A stretch of DNA of 64,000 nt from Mycolicibacter sinensis (lineage in GTDB: Bacteria > Actinomycetota > Actinomycetes > Mycobacteriales > Mycobacteriaceae): positions 1 to 64,000 of the forward strand of contig NZ_LZIN01000055.1 in NCBI RefSeq assembly GCF_001667375.1, in the 5' to 3' direction. The notes under the pieces were generated by a model that did no database searches, had not been told where the DNA came from, and worked only from the letters and a program-made list of their open reading frames with translations. The position numbers were made by a program, and so were the translations under genes. This document shows, in pieces, positions 29,613 to 39,487 of this stretch. Position 1 is the stretch's first letter. Each line of letters opens with the position of its first letter.

Positions 29613-30464
29613 CTAGAAGCAGTGCTCCTCGGCGGGAAAGGTTCCGGCTGCCACCTCGTCGGCGTATTGCGTTGCCGCGCGGTGCAATTCAGCTCCCACA
29701 TCGCCGAATCGCTTGACGAAACGGGCGGTTTTTCCGGTGGTCATCCCGGCCATGTCCTGCCACACCAGAACCTGGGCGTCGCAGTTGGGGCCGGCGCCGA
29801 TCCCGACGGTGGGAATGGTCAGCTTGCCGGTGATCTGGGTGGCCAGCTCGGCCGGCACCATCTCCATCACCACCGCGAACGCACCCGCTTCGGCCACCGC
29901 GATCGCATCGTGAATGGTCTGCTCGGCGGCATCACCGCGGCCCTGCACCCGGAAGCCGCCCAGGGTGTTGACGCTCTGCGGGGTGAACCCGATGTGTGCC
30001 ATCACCGGGATGCCGGCCGCGCTCAACGTCGCGATCTGGTCGGCCACCCGCTCCCCGCCTTCGAGCTTGACCGCGTGCGCGCCGCCCTCCTTCATGAAGC
30101 GGGTGGCGGTGGCCAGCGCCATCGCCGGGCCGCCCTCATAAGAGCCGAACGGCAGGTCGGCGACCACCAGCGCATGCGGAGCGCCGCGCACCACCGCCCG
30201 GACCAGCGGGATCAGTTCGTCGATGGAGATCGGCACTGTGCTGTCGTAGCCGTAGACCACGTTGGCCGCCGAGTCACCGACCAAGAGCACCGGAATACCG
30301 GCGTCGTCGAAGATGCGGGCGGTGGAGTAGTCGTAGGCCGTCAGCATGCCCCACTTGCGGCCCTCGGCCTTCATCTGTTGCAGATGATGAACGCGGGTCT
30401 GCGGGGCAATACGGGCGGGGCCAGGGCTGGAAACAGGTGCAGCGCCATAGACGTGCTCAGACAT
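29613..30464 (-). CDS. panB: 3-methyl-2-oxobutanoate hydroxymethyltransferase PanB
   Basis: 283-residue (beta/alpha)8 enzyme of pantothenate synthesis that adds a hydroxymethyl group from 5,10-methylene-THF to alpha-ketoisovalerate. Visible features are [17 protein letters not shown], the metal-binding [21 protein letters not shown] and [15 protein letters not shown], all signature PanB segments. It is probably transcribed alone; the CYTH-CHAD gene follows after 56 bp and a wax ester synthase diverges upstream. Length equals the M. tuberculosis enzyme within two residues. Confidence 0.96.
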   Translation of the reverse strand: MSEHVYGAAPVSSPGPARIAPQTRVHHLQQMKAEGRKWGMLTAYDYSTARIFDDAGIPVLLVGDSAANVVYGYDSTVPISIDELIPLVRAVVRGAPHALVVADLPFGSYEGGPAMALATATRFMKEGGAHAVKLEGGERVADQIATLSAAGIPVMAHIGFTPQSVNTLGGFRVQGRGDAAEQTIHDAIAVAEAGAFAVVMEMVPAELATQITGKLTIPTVGIGAGPNCDAQVLVWQDMAGMTTGKTARFVKRFGDVGAELHRAATQYADEVAAGTFPAEEHCF

Positions 30465-30624
30465 CGTTGTCCCTTGAAATGGTCGGGTCGATCCTCGAAG
30501 CCCTCAGCGGGTCCCCGGGTCGTCTGACATCAGCCAGTGTGCCACCTGCACCCGCGCAGCTGAACCGACATGCGCAGTGGATTTCCTCACACCCGATCCG
30601 TGGCACCGGCCTACCATCGGCGAC

Positions 30625-32016
30625 ATGCAGTGGCTCAGCGGACTCGACGCCAGCTTCCTCTACCTGGAGACGCCGCAACAGCCCTTGCACGTCTGCTCGA
30701 TCCTGGAGTTGGACGCCGCCACCATGCCGGGCGGCTACAGCTTCGGGCGGCTCCGCGACGAACTCGCGCAGCGCATCACCGCGATGCCGCAGTTCCGGGA
30801 GAAGCTCGCCGACAACCCGCTCAACCTCGACCACCCGGTCTGGGTGGAGGACCGCGACTTCAACATCAACCACCACGTGCACCGCATCGGGCTGCCGCCG
30901 CCGGGCGGGCGGGTGGAGTTGGCGGAGATCGCCGGGCACATCGTCTCGCTGCCGCTGGACCGCACCCGGCCGCTGTGGGAGTCGTGGGTGATCGAGGGGC
31001 TCGACGGGACTGACGCGGCCAAGGGCGGCCGCATCGCGGTGCTGACCAAGATGCACCACGCCGGCGTCGACGGGGTCACCGGTGCCAGCCTGCTGTCGCA
31101 GATGTGCAGCACCGAGGTCGACGCGCCGCGCCCGGAGCCGGTCGAGGGTGCCGGCGACGCCAGCGGGCTGGCGATCGTGGCGGGCGGGCTGGCCCGGTTT
31201 GTGAGCCGGCCCCTGAACCTGGTGAACGTGTTGCCGCGCACCGTGTCGTCGGTGGCCAAGACGGTGCAGCGGGTGCGTACCGGCGAGACGATGGCTGCGC
31301 CGTTCGCCGCGCCGCAGACCGTGTTCAACGCCAATGTGAGCGGCCACCGCAACATCGCCTACACCCAGCTCGATCTGGGGGACGTCAAGAAGGTCAAGGA
31401 CCATTTCTGCGTCAAGGTCAACGACGTGGTGATGGCCCTGGTTTCGGGGGCGTTGCGGCAGTTTCTGGGCGCCCGCGGCGAGCTGCCGGAGTCGTCGCTG
31501 GTGGCCATGGTGCCGGTATCGGTGCACGGCAAGTCCGACCGTCCGGGCCGCAACCAGGTGTCCGGGATGTTCTCCCGGCTGGAAACGCAGATCGCCGACC
31601 CGGTCGAGCGGCTCAAGGCCATTTCCGAGGCCAACGCGGTGGCCAAGGAACACAGTTCGGCCATCGGTGCGACCCTGCTGCAGGACTGGTCGCAGTTCGC
31701 CGCGCCGGCGGTGTTCGGTGTCGCGATGCGGGTCTATGCCAAAAGCCGGCTCACCTCGGCCCGCCCGGTGCACAACGTGGTGATCTCCAATGTCCCGGGC
31801 CCGCAGCTGCCGCTGTACTACCTGGGCTGCGAGATCGCCGCGATGTACCCGTTAGGGCCGATCTTCCACGGCTCGGGGCTGAACGTGACAATGATGTCGC
31901 TGAACGGGCGCCTCAACGTCGGGGTGATCAGCTGCCCCGAGCTCCTGCCGGACCTGTGGGAACTCGCCGACGACTTCCACCTGGGCCTGAGGGAACTGCT
32001 CGACGCCACGCGCTGA
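30625..32016 (+). CDS. Wax ester synthase / diacylglycerol acyltransferase (WS/DGAT)
   Basis: A 463-residue acyltransferase that esterifies acyl-CoA with an alcohol or diacylglycerol for storage lipid. The catalytic HHxxxDG motif reads HHAGVDG (His144, His145, Asp149) and the C half has NVVISNVPGP, also conserved. I start at the ATG of MQWLSGLDASFLYLETPQQP, the almost invariant WS/DGAT N-terminus; a GTG 16 codons upstream is less likely. Mycobacteria carry many paralogues. In H37Rv no such gene lies between panB and hip1, so this copy is a lineage-specific insertion. It is followed closely by hip1. Confidence 0.92.
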   Translation: MQWLSGLDASFLYLETPQQPLHVCSILELDAATMPGGYSFGRLRDELAQRITAMPQFREKLADNPLNLDHPVWVEDRDFNINHHVHRIGLPPPGGRVELAEIAGHIVSLPLDRTRPLWESWVIEGLDGTDAAKGGRIAVLTKMHHAGVDGVTGASLLSQMCSTEVDAPRPEPVEGAGDASGLAIVAGGLARFVSRPLNLVNVLPRTVSSVAKTVQRVRTGETMAAPFAAPQTVFNANVSGHRNIAYTQLDLGDVKKVKDHFCVKVNDVVMALVSGALRQFLGARGELPESSLVAMVPVSVHGKSDRPGRNQVSGMFSRLETQIADPVERLKAISEANAVAKEHSSAIGATLLQDWSQFAAPAVFGVAMRVYAKSRLTSARPVHNVVISNVPGPQLPLYYLGCEIAAMYPLGPIFHGSGLNVTMMSLNGRLNVGVISCPELLPDLWELADDFHLGLRELLDATR

Positions 32017-32065
32017 GCGCCCGGTGTCCGGCTGCGCCCAGCTGTGCATGGCAGCATGTGGTGTC

Positions 32066-33607
32066 ATGACCCCGCCGACCCGCCGCGACAGGATCGCGCG
32101 TACCACCCTGACTTGCCTGGCGATCGCGGTGGTGGTCCTGACGGTCGGCAGTTGCACCCGGATGACGCCGGGCCACGCGGTGCTGGCCGCGCCGCGGGTC
32201 GGCCAGCCGGTCCAGTGGGACAAGTGCCGGTTCACCGCCGACACCAACATCAAGGTGCCCGATGGCGCCCAGTGCGGATTCATCGCGGTGCCCGTCGATT
32301 ACGCCAAACCGCAGGGCGACGTCGCGCGGCTGGCCATGATCCGATTCCCGGCCACCAGGGACAAGATCGGCTCGCTGGTGATCAACCCGGGCGGCCCGGG
32401 CGAATCGGGGATCGAAACCGCCGTCAGCCTGGTCTCCACGCTGCCGCGCAAAGTCCGCGAGCGCTTCGATCTCGTCGGGTTCGACCCGCGCGGGGTGGCG
32501 TCGTCGCGACCGGCGGTCTGGTGCAACTCCGATAAGGAGAACGACCGGCTGCGAGCCCTCAACCAGGTCGACTACAGCCCCGAGGGCGTGGAGCGCATCG
32601 AGAACGAGACCAAGGACTACGTCGCACGCTGCCTGGAGAAGACCGGCGAGGAGTTTTTGGCCAATGTCGGCACCGTCAACGTCGCCCGCGACCTGGACGC
32701 GATCCGGGCCGGGCTGGGCGACGACAAGCTGACCTACCTGGGCTACTCCTACGGCACCCGGATCGGCTCGGCCTACGCCGAGGCCTATCCGCAGAACGTC
32801 CGGGCGATGATCCTTGACGGCGCCGTTGACCCGAACGCCGACCCGATCGAGGAGGACCTGCGCCAGGCGCAGGCCTTCCAGGGGGCGTTCGACGACTTCG
32901 CGGCGGACTGCGCCAAGGAACCGGAGTGCCCGCTGGGAACCGAACCGGACAAGGCCGTCGACGTCTACCACAGCCTGGTCGACCCGCTGGTGGACAAGCG
33001 CGCCAAGACCAAGGATTCGCGCGGGCTCAGCTACAGCGACGCCATCGTCGGCACCATCATGGCGCTGTACTCGCCGACGTTCTGGACGCACCTCAACGAC
33101 GGCCTGTCGGACCTGGCCGACGGGCGTGGCGACATCATGCTCGGACTGGCCGACCTGTATATGCGCCGTGACGCCAACGGCCACTACACCAACGCGACCG
33201 ACGCCCGGGTGGCGGTCAACTGCGTCGACCAGCCGCCGGTCACCGACCGCGCCAAGGTGATCGACGAAGACCGGCGCTCGCGTGAGCTGGCGCCGTTCAT
33301 GAGCTATGGAGAGTTCACCGGCCACGCGCCGCTGAGCACCTGCGCGTTCTGGCCGGTGCCGCCGACCACCGAGCCGCACACCATCTCGGTACCCGACCTG
33401 CCTCCGACGATGGTGGTGTCCACCACCCGTGACCCGGCCACCCCCTATAAGGCCGGTGTGGATCTGGCTAAGCAGCTGCGCGGAGGTCTGCTGACGTTCA
33501 ACGGAACCCAGCACACGGTGGTGTTCCAGGGCAACGAATGCGTCGACGGCCATGCCACGCGTTACCTGGTCGACGGCACATTGCCGCCAGCCGATGCGAA
33601 GTGCTGA
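32066..33607 (+). CDS. hip1: Cell-envelope serine protease/esterase Hip1 (CaeA)
   Basis: A 513-residue alpha/beta hydrolase anchored as a lipoprotein: a hydrophobic signal ends in VLTVGSC with lipidated Cys30. With the chosen ATG the nucleophile of GYSYG is Ser228, exactly the position in M. tuberculosis Hip1; VSTTRDPATPY and GTQHTVV supply Asp and His. NPGGPGESG is the family oxyanion region. Hip1 cleaves GroEL2 and shapes the envelope. H37Rv has a tandem paralogue (Rv2223c); only one copy exists here, followed directly by glnA2. Confidence 0.93.
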   Translation: MTPPTRRDRIARTTLTCLAIAVVVLTVGSCTRMTPGHAVLAAPRVGQPVQWDKCRFTADTNIKVPDGAQCGFIAVPVDYAKPQGDVARLAMIRFPATRDKIGSLVINPGGPGESGIETAVSLVSTLPRKVRERFDLVGFDPRGVASSRPAVWCNSDKENDRLRALNQVDYSPEGVERIENETKDYVARCLEKTGEEFLANVGTVNVARDLDAIRAGLGDDKLTYLGYSYGTRIGSAYAEAYPQNVRAMILDGAVDPNADPIEEDLRQAQAFQGAFDDFAADCAKEPECPLGTEPDKAVDVYHSLVDPLVDKRAKTKDSRGLSYSDAIVGTIMALYSPTFWTHLNDGLSDLADGRGDIMLGLADLYMRRDANGHYTNATDARVAVNCVDQPPVTDRAKVIDEDRRSRELAPFMSYGEFTGHAPLSTCAFWPVPPTTEPHTISVPDLPPTMVVSTTRDPATPYKAGVDLAKQLRGGLLTFNGTQHTVVFQGNECVDGHATRYLVDGTLPPADAKC

Positions 33608-33614
33608 CCGCTGA

Positions 33615-33620
33615 TACGCT
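33615..33620 (+). promoter_or_regulatory. -10 element for leaderless glnA2
   Basis: TACGCT (TANNNT pattern) ends 7 bases before the glnA2 ATG, the spacing seen when transcription starts at the first base of the start codon. No ribosome-binding site precedes the ATG. Confidence 0.45.
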
Positions 33621-33627
33621 TCGCGGT

Positions 33628-34968
33628 ATGGACCGTCAGAAGGAGTTTGTGCTCCGCACGCTGGAGGAACGCGACATCCGCTTCGTCCGGCTCTGGTTCA
33701 CCGACGTCCTCGGATACCTGAAGTCGGTCGCGATCGCGCCGGCCGAGCTCGAGGGCGCGTTCGAAGAGGGCGTGGGCTTCGACGGCTCGGCCATCGAGGG
33801 CTTCGCCCGGGTCTTCGAATCGGACATGGTCGCCCACCCCGATCCCTCCACGTTCCAGTTGCTGCCATGGACCTCGGACAACGGCCGGCAGTACTCGGCC
33901 CGGATGTTCTGCGACATCACCATGCCCGACGGCTCCCCGGCCTGGGCGTCGTCACGGCATGTGCTGCGCCGGCAGCTGGCCAAGGCCGGTGAGCTGGGCT
34001 TCGCCTGCTACGTGCATCCCGAGATCGAGTTCTTCCTGCTCGAGCCCGGCCCCTACGACGGGACGACACCGGTTCCGGCCGACGACGCCGGCTATTTCGA
34101 CCAGGCGGTCCACGGCTCGGCCGCCAACTTCCGCCGGCATGCGATCGAGGCGCTGGAGACCATGGGCATCTCGGTGGAGTACAGCCACCACGAGAACGCG
34201 CCGGGCCAGCAGGAGATCGACCTGCGCTACGCCGACGCGCTGTCGATGGCCGACAACGTGATGACGTTCCGCTACCTGATCAAGGAGATCGCGCTCAAGG
34301 AAGGGGTGCGGGCGTCGTTCATGCCCAAGCCGTTCCGGGAGCACGCCGGTTCGGCCATGCACACCCACATGAGCCTGTTCGAGGGGGAGGTCAACGCCTT
34401 CCACAGTCCCGACGACCCCTTGCAGCTGTCGGCGACTGCCAAGTCGTTCATCGCCGGAATTCTCGAGCACGCCAATGAGATCAGTGCCGTCACCAACCAG
34501 TGGGTCAACTCCTACAAGCGGCTGATCCACGGCGGGGAAGCGCCCACCGCGGCGTCCTGGGGTGCGTCCAACCGCTCAGCGCTGGTGCGGGTACCGATGT
34601 ACAGCCCGCACAAGACCTCGTCGCGGCGCGTCGAGGTGCGCAGCCCGGACTCGGCGTGCAACCCCTACCTGACGTTCGCGGTGCTGCTGGCCGCCGGCCT
34701 GCGCGGAGTCGAGAAGGGCTACGAACTGGGCCCGGAGGCCGAGGACAACGTGTGGGCGCTGACGCCCGAAGAGCGCCGCGCGATGGGCTACCGTGAACTG
34801 CCCGGCACCTTGGAGCGCGCCCTGGGCGAGATGGAGAACTCCGAGCTGGTCGCAGAGGCGTTGGGGGAGCAGGTTTTCGACTTCTTCCTGCGTAACAAGC
34901 GCCAGGAGTGGGCGAACTACCGCAGCCATGTGACCCCCTACGAGCTGCAGAACTACCTGGCCCTCTGA
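33628..34968 (+). CDS. glnA2: Type I glutamine synthetase-like GlnA2
   Basis: 446 residues, the shorter GlnA2 type. Active-site features are [50 protein letters not shown] and NRSALVRVP. GlnA2 of M. tuberculosis makes D-glutamine/isoglutamine or glutamine with low activity and is not essential. There is no adenylylation-site motif like that of GlnA1. It lies 12 bases upstream of glnE, so the two are probably co-transcribed. The start is a leaderless ATG (see the -10 element at 33615). Confidence 0.95.
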   Translation: MDRQKEFVLRTLEERDIRFVRLWFTDVLGYLKSVAIAPAELEGAFEEGVGFDGSAIEGFARVFESDMVAHPDPSTFQLLPWTSDNGRQYSARMFCDITMPDGSPAWASSRHVLRRQLAKAGELGFACYVHPEIEFFLLEPGPYDGTTPVPADDAGYFDQAVHGSAANFRRHAIEALETMGISVEYSHHENAPGQQEIDLRYADALSMADNVMTFRYLIKEIALKEGVRASFMPKPFREHAGSAMHTHMSLFEGEVNAFHSPDDPLQLSATAKSFIAGILEHANEISAVTNQWVNSYKRLIHGGEAPTAASWGASNRSALVRVPMYSPHKTSSRRVEVRSPDSACNPYLTFAVLLAAGLRGVEKGYELGPEAEDNVWALTPEERRAMGYRELPGTLERALGEMENSELVAEALGEQVFDFFLRNKRQEWANYRSHVTPYELQNYLAL

Positions 34969-34979
34969 CCCGGACGGTC

Positions 34980-37900
34980 GTGACCTACCCCGGAGCGCAG
35001 CGCCGCAAGCTGCCCAGCGTCGGGAGGCTCGGTTTGGTCGACCGCTACGCCGCGGCGGACCTGACCCATCTGGGCTGGTACAGCTCCTACAATCAACCGA
35101 CCGTCGACGTGCTCTGGGCGCTGTCGCGAGCCCCCGACGCCGATGTCGCGCTGCGCACGCTGGTCCGGCTGTCGGAGGCGCCGGGAATCGATTGGGACGA
35201 GCTGAGCGCGGCGCTGCTGGCCGATCGCGGTCTGCGCGGGCGGTTATTCGGGATACTGGGGTCCTCCTTGGCGCTGGGGGATCACCTGATCGCCCACCCG
35301 CAGTCCTGGAAGCTGCTGGCGAGCCCACAGGGCACCGACGACTACACGCTGACCCTGCCGTCGGCGGATGCGCTGCGCGCCATGTTCGCCGAGCGCGTCG
35401 CCGAGATCACCGACGGCGCCTACGTCGAGGGGCTGCGGGCGCTGTATCGCGACCGGCTGCTGGTGCTGGCGGCGCTGGATCTGGCGCCGGCTATCGAGAG
35501 CCTGCCGGAACTGCCGTTCGTGACCGTCGGTGCGCACCTGTCCGACCTGGCCGACGCTGCGCTGGGAGCTGCGCTGCAAGTGGCCGAGAGGACGGTGTGC
35601 GGCACCCACGACGCCGCCGCCGTGCCGCGGCTGGCCGTGATCGCGATGGGCAAATGCGGTGCGCGGGAACTGAATTATGTCAGCGATGTCGACGTCATCT
35701 TCGTCGCTGAGGAGGCGGACTCGGTGAGCAGCCGGGTCGCCGGCGAACTGATGCACGTGGCCGGCGAGGCGTTCTTCGAAGTGGATGCCGGGCTGCGCCC
35801 GGAGGGCCGGCACGGCACGCTGGTACGGACCTTGGAGTCGCACATCGCCTACTACCAGCGCTGGGCCAAGACCTGGGAGTTTCAGGCGCTGCTCAAGGCG
35901 CGCCCGGCCGCCGGTGACGCCGAACTGGGCCGAGCCTACGTCGACGCGCTGCTGCCGATGGTCTGGACGGCCTGCGAGCGTGAGGATTTCGTCGCCGACG
36001 TCCAAGCAATGCGCCGCCGGGTGGCGCAACTGGTTCCCGCCGAGATCCGGGAGCGCGAGATCAAGCTCGGCCCCGGGGGGCTGCGCGACGTGGAGTTCGC
36101 GGTGCAACTGCTGCAGCTGGTGCACGGCCGCAGCGACGAGTCGTTACACGTGGCGTCGACCGTCGACGCCCTGGCCGCACTCGGCGCCGGCGGTTACATC
36201 GGCCGGGAGGACTCGGCGACCCTGACCTCGTCGTATGAATTCCTCCGGCTGCTCGAACACCGGCTGCAGCTGCAGCGGCTCAAGCGCACCCACATGCTGC
36301 CGCCGCCCGACGACGACGAAGCGTTGCGCTGGCTGGCCCGCGCCGCCCACGTCCGGCCGGACGGTCGTCACGACGCGCTGGGTGTGCTGCGCGAGGAGCT
36401 CAAAGCCCAGAACATGCGGGTATCGCGGCTGCACGCCAAGCTGTTCTACCAACCGCTGCTGGAAGCGGTCGGCCCTGCGGGCCTGGAGCTGGCCGGCGGC
36501 CTGACCCCCGGCGCCGCCGAACGACAGCTGGCCGCGCTGGGTTACGAGGCGCCGCAGAACGCCCTGACGCATCTGGCGGCGCTGACCAATCAGAGCGGCC
36601 GCCGCGGCCGCGTGCAGACGGTGCTGCTGCCCAAGCTGCTGTACTGGCTGTCGGACACGCCCAATCCCGACGCCGGCCTGCTGGCCTACCGCCGGCTCAG
36701 CGAGGCGATGGCCAGCCACCGCTGGTATTTGAGCACGTTGCGCGACAGCAGCGCGGTTGCCAAGCGGTTGATGCGGGTGCTGGGCACCTCGGCGTACATC
36801 CCGGAACTGTTGATGCGCGCGCCCGACGTCATCCAGGCCTATGGCGACGGCCCGACCGGACCGAAGCTGCTCGACTCCGAACCGGACGCGGTGGCGCGGG
36901 CATTGATCGCGTCGGCGGCCCGCTACGCCGACCCGGTTCGCGCGATCGCCGCCGCGCGCAGCCTGCGCCGCCACGAATTGGCCCGCATCGCCTCGGCGGA
37001 CCTGCTCGGCATGCTCGAGGTCCGCGACGTCTGCCGGGCGCTGACCGCGGTGTGGGTGGCGGTGCTGCAGGCCAGCCTGGACGCGATCATCCGGGTCAAT
37101 CTGCCCGGCGACGAGGGCGAGTCGGCACCGGCGCGCATCGCCGTCATCGGCATGGGCCGGCTCGGCGGTCGCGAACTGGGTTACGGCTCGGACGCCGACG
37201 TGATGTTCGTCTGCGAGGCCGCCGACAAAGTGAGCGACGCCGACGCCGTGCGCTGGGCGACCTCGATCGCCGAACAGGTCCGGGCGCTGCTGGGTACCGT
37301 CAGTGCCGACCCTCCGCTGCAGGTCGACATCAACCTGCGGCCGGAGGGCCGCACCGGCCCACCGGTGCGCACCCTGGCCTCTTATGCCGCCTATTACGAG
37401 CAGTGGGCGCAGCCCTGGGAGATCCAGGCGTTGCTGCGGGCGCACTGGGTCGCCGGCGATGCGGAACTGGGCCAGCGCTTTCTGCTGATGGTCGACGAGA
37501 CCCGATACCCGGCCGGCGGGGTGTCCGGCGATGCGGTGCGCGAGATCCGCCGGGTCAAGGCGCGCGTCGACGCCGAACGGCTGCCGCGGGGCGCAGACCC
37601 CAACACGCACACCAAGCTGGGCCGGGGCGGGCTGGCCGACGTCGAGTGGACCGTGCAGCTGCTTCAGCTGCGCCACGCCCACCGGGTCCCGGCGCTGCAC
37701 AACACGTCGACGCTGGAGACCCTGGACGCCATCGCCGCGGCCGGGCTGCTCGAGGAGGACGCCGTGGACCGGCTGCGGCAGGCCTGGCTGACCGCGACCC
37801 GGGCCCGCAACGCGCTGGTGCTGGTTCGCGGCAAACCCACCGACCAGCTGCCCGGAGCAGGGCGCGCGCTCAACGCGGTCGCGGTGGCCGCCGGCTGGCC

Positions 37901-37988
37901 CGACGGTGACGGCGGTGAGTTCCTGGACAACTACCTGCGGGTGACGCGCCGGGCGAAGGCCGTGACGCGCAAGGTTTTCGGAGATTAG
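34980..37988 (+). CDS. glnE: Glutamine-synthetase adenylyltransferase/deadenylylase GlnE
   Basis: A 1002-residue two-headed nucleotidyltransferase. The N-terminal (deadenylylase) and C-terminal (adenylylase) halves each carry a G-x-G-D-x-D-type core: [10 protein letters not shown] in the first and [11 protein letters not shown] in the second, followed in both by RPEGR and EIQALL/EFQALL. It attaches AMP to GlnA1 Tyr406, present in this window. GlnE is essential in M. tuberculosis. I take the GTG 12 bases after glnA2, which matches the family N-terminus, rather than frames inside glnA2. Confidence 0.96.
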   Translation: MTYPGAQRRKLPSVGRLGLVDRYAAADLTHLGWYSSYNQPTVDVLWALSRAPDADVALRTLVRLSEAPGIDWDELSAALLADRGLRGRLFGILGSSLALGDHLIAHPQSWKLLASPQGTDDYTLTLPSADALRAMFAERVAEITDGAYVEGLRALYRDRLLVLAALDLAPAIESLPELPFVTVGAHLSDLADAALGAALQVAERTVCGTHDAAAVPRLAVIAMGKCGARELNYVSDVDVIFVAEEADSVSSRVAGELMHVAGEAFFEVDAGLRPEGRHGTLVRTLESHIAYYQRWAKTWEFQALLKARPAAGDAELGRAYVDALLPMVWTACEREDFVADVQAMRRRVAQLVPAEIREREIKLGPGGLRDVEFAVQLLQLVHGRSDESLHVASTVDALAALGAGGYIGREDSATLTSSYEFLRLLEHRLQLQRLKRTHMLPPPDDDEALRWLARAAHVRPDGRHDALGVLREELKAQNMRVSRLHAKLFYQPLLEAVGPAGLELAGGLTPGAAERQLAALGYEAPQNALTHLAALTNQSGRRGRVQTVLLPKLLYWLSDTPNPDAGLLAYRRLSEAMASHRWYLSTLRDSSAVAKRLMRVLGTSAYIPELLMRAPDVIQAYGDGPTGPKLLDSEPDAVARALIASAARYADPVRAIAAARSLRRHELARIASADLLGMLEVRDVCRALTAVWVAVLQASLDAIIRVNLPGDEGESAPARIAVIGMGRLGGRELGYGSDADVMFVCEAADKVSDADAVRWATSIAEQVRALLGTVSADPPLQVDINLRPEGRTGPPVRTLASYAAYYEQWAQPWEIQALLRAHWVAGDAELGQRFLLMVDETRYPAGGVSGDAVREIRRVKARVDAERLPRGADPNTHTKLGRGGLADVEWTVQLLQLRHAHRVPALHNTSTLETLDAIAAAGLLEEDAVDRLRQAWLTATRARNALVLVRGKPTDQLPGAGRALNAVAVAAGWPDGDGGEFLDNYLRVTRRAKAVTRKVFGD

Positions 37989-38000
37989 AGGAGAACATCT

Positions 38001-38648
38001 GTGGTGGATTTCGGACCGGGCTCGGACGTGCCCACGATCAGCGCCGACGAGAGCGCGCTGCTTTCCCAGCGCTACGGGCCGCTGGCGCAGGCGGTCCGTG
38101 AGCTGATCGATGCCACCATCCGCACCCAGGCCGACGACTCCACCATCCGGGAGGTGACCACTGGGGTGCGTCAGCTGACCGAGCGGCTGCATGCCGGGAT
38201 CCTCAGCGAGTCACCGGGATTGCGTTACGTCGTCGACGGGCGGCCGCTGGCGTGGGGCAACGCCGTGGTGGGTCTGCGCAATCCGATCGCCCCGCCGCTG
38301 GTCATCCAGCACGGCGAGGACGGTCACTGCTGGAGCGACTTTCATCTCGGCGCGGCGTACGAGGGTCCGCCGTCGCTGGTCCACGGCGGCGTGAGCGCGC
38401 TGGTGCTCGACCATCTGCTCGGTGAGGCGGCCAGCGGTGGGCTGACCAAGCCGCTGTTTACCGGCACCATCACGGTGAAGTACCTGCGCGGGACACCACT
38501 GGGGCCGCTGCGCGCGGAGGCCTCGGTGTACCGGCGGGAGCGCATCAAGACCTACGCCCGGGGTCATATCGCCGACGCCTCCGGGGTCACGGTCGAGGCC
38601 GAAGGCGTGTTCATCTTGCCGGCCTGGGCGCGTGACCGGGTGGATTGA
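38001..38648 (+). CDS. PaaI/hotdog-fold acyl-CoA thioesterase
   Basis: A 215-residue hotdog protein with the PaaI/THEM4-type core HLGAAYEGPPSLVHGGVSAL, where HGG is the catalytic loop, and a following KYLRGTPLGPL strand. An N-terminal 80-residue helical extension precedes it. It probably hydrolyses acyl-CoA; chain length cannot be told. A GAGGAG ribosome-binding site precedes the GTG, 12 bases after glnE, so it is the last gene of the glnA2-glnE unit. Confidence 0.8.
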   Translation: MVDFGPGSDVPTISADESALLSQRYGPLAQAVRELIDATIRTQADDSTIREVTTGVRQLTERLHAGILSESPGLRYVVDGRPLAWGNAVVGLRNPIAPPLVIQHGEDGHCWSDFHLGAAYEGPPSLVHGGVSALVLDHLLGEAASGGLTKPLFTGTITVKYLRGTPLGPLRAEASVYRRERIKTYARGHIADASGVTVEAEGVFILPAWARDRVD

Positions 38649-38739
38649 GCCCCCGGGACACACCGTCCGGACCACGGGCCGGGTAAAAGACCCAAAGGTG
38701 GACGAAACGCAACTGTGGACAACCGAAGCAATCGGCCGG

Positions 38740-38765
38740 TTCGGAAAACAGTGAATTGTTCCGAA
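38740..38765. promoter_or_regulatory. Inverted repeat TTCGGAA...TTCCGAA upstream of a secreted-protein gene
   Basis: Perfect 7-bp arms at 38740-38746 and 38759-38765 lie in an AT-rich stretch, just before a -10-like TATGGT (38773-38778). It may be the operator of the gene at 38854. Confidence 0.4.
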
Positions 38766-38853
38766 AATCTGTTATGGTTTTTCTTTGGAAACGTTCATGT
38801 CGGGGCGGCTGAAGCGTATCGGCGGGTTCGGCACAAAAGAGGGGGCATGGGAG

Positions 38854-39477
38854 ATGTCTGGTCGCGTCCACCGCTGTGGTGTTGGAGCTGGCTTGATCGG
38901 CGCGACCGTCGCGGTTGCCTTGACACTCGGGGCGGGCGGCGCCCACGCCGATGTCGCCGATCAACTCGCCGGTATTGCCGTCGCCGGCAGCAGCGCCGAT
39001 TCGACCGACATGTTGATCATCGCCGGCACGAATTTTCTCGACGCCAAAGACGTCCTCACCGGGATAGACAGCTCGGATCTGTCCGGCGACTTGCTGTCCG
39101 CGGTTGAGACACTCCATCGCCAGATCGGCATCATGGACAAGGCGGTGGACATATTGGACGACAAGCTCATCCCTGCCGAATCCAGCATCCTCACGCACTC
39201 CGGCTCCATGTCGGATTTGATTGATCAGCTGTTCTTCGCGCCGCTCAACCAGCAGTGGGAGAACGCCAGCGATTCCATGCTCAGCGCCACCCAAGCGTTC
39301 GAGACGGCGATCGCAGACGGCTCGCTATCGGATGCGATGTCGGCTCAACTCCAGATAATCGGAGTCGACTTCTTCCAGCTGATCCCGGCGGCGATCGCGT
39401 CCGTACCGGTCGTGTGGATCGGCAGCCTCTTCGACGACGCGATGGATGCGTCGGACCTCGTCAACTTCGCGTTCTGA
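38854..39477 (+). CDS. Secreted protein of unknown function
   Basis: A 207-residue exported protein. Residues 1-34 are a Sec signal (basic MSGRVHR, hydrophobic GAGLIGATVAVALTLGAGG, cleavage after AHA). The mature part is acidic and helical, with AT-poor coding but a conspicuously low Arg/Lys content (VADQLAGIAVAGSSADSTDM, later DAMDASDLVNFAF), and a hydrophobic IPAAIASVPVVWIGSLF near the end. I recognise no family. The 200-bp upstream region is unusually AT-rich and has the inverted repeat described above. An alternative start 23 codons upstream has no signal-like sequence. Not seen at this place in H37Rv. Confidence 0.7.
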   Translation: MSGRVHRCGVGAGLIGATVAVALTLGAGGAHADVADQLAGIAVAGSSADSTDMLIIAGTNFLDAKDVLTGIDSSDLSGDLLSAVETLHRQIGIMDKAVDILDDKLIPAESSILTHSGSMSDLIDQLFFAPLNQQWENASDSMLSATQAFETAIADGSLSDAMSAQLQIIGVDFFQLIPAAIASVPVVWIGSLFDDAMDASDLVNFAF

Positions 39478-39487
39478 GCGTGCCGAC

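Noticed and set aside
28051..29616. 521-codon plus-strand open frame opposite the CYTH-CHAD gene
   Set aside because: It mirrors the codon pattern of the CYTH-CHAD gene, has Arg/Gly/Val-rich low-complexity translation and no recognisable motif; such antisense frames are common in high-GC DNA.
31928..33553. 541-codon minus-strand open frame opposite hip1
   Set aside because: Spans the well-supported Hip1 coding sequence and shows only compositional bias.
36144..38192. 682-codon minus-strand open frame opposite glnE
   Set aside because: Antisense to the two catalytic domains of GlnE with no family features; explained by high GC at third positions.
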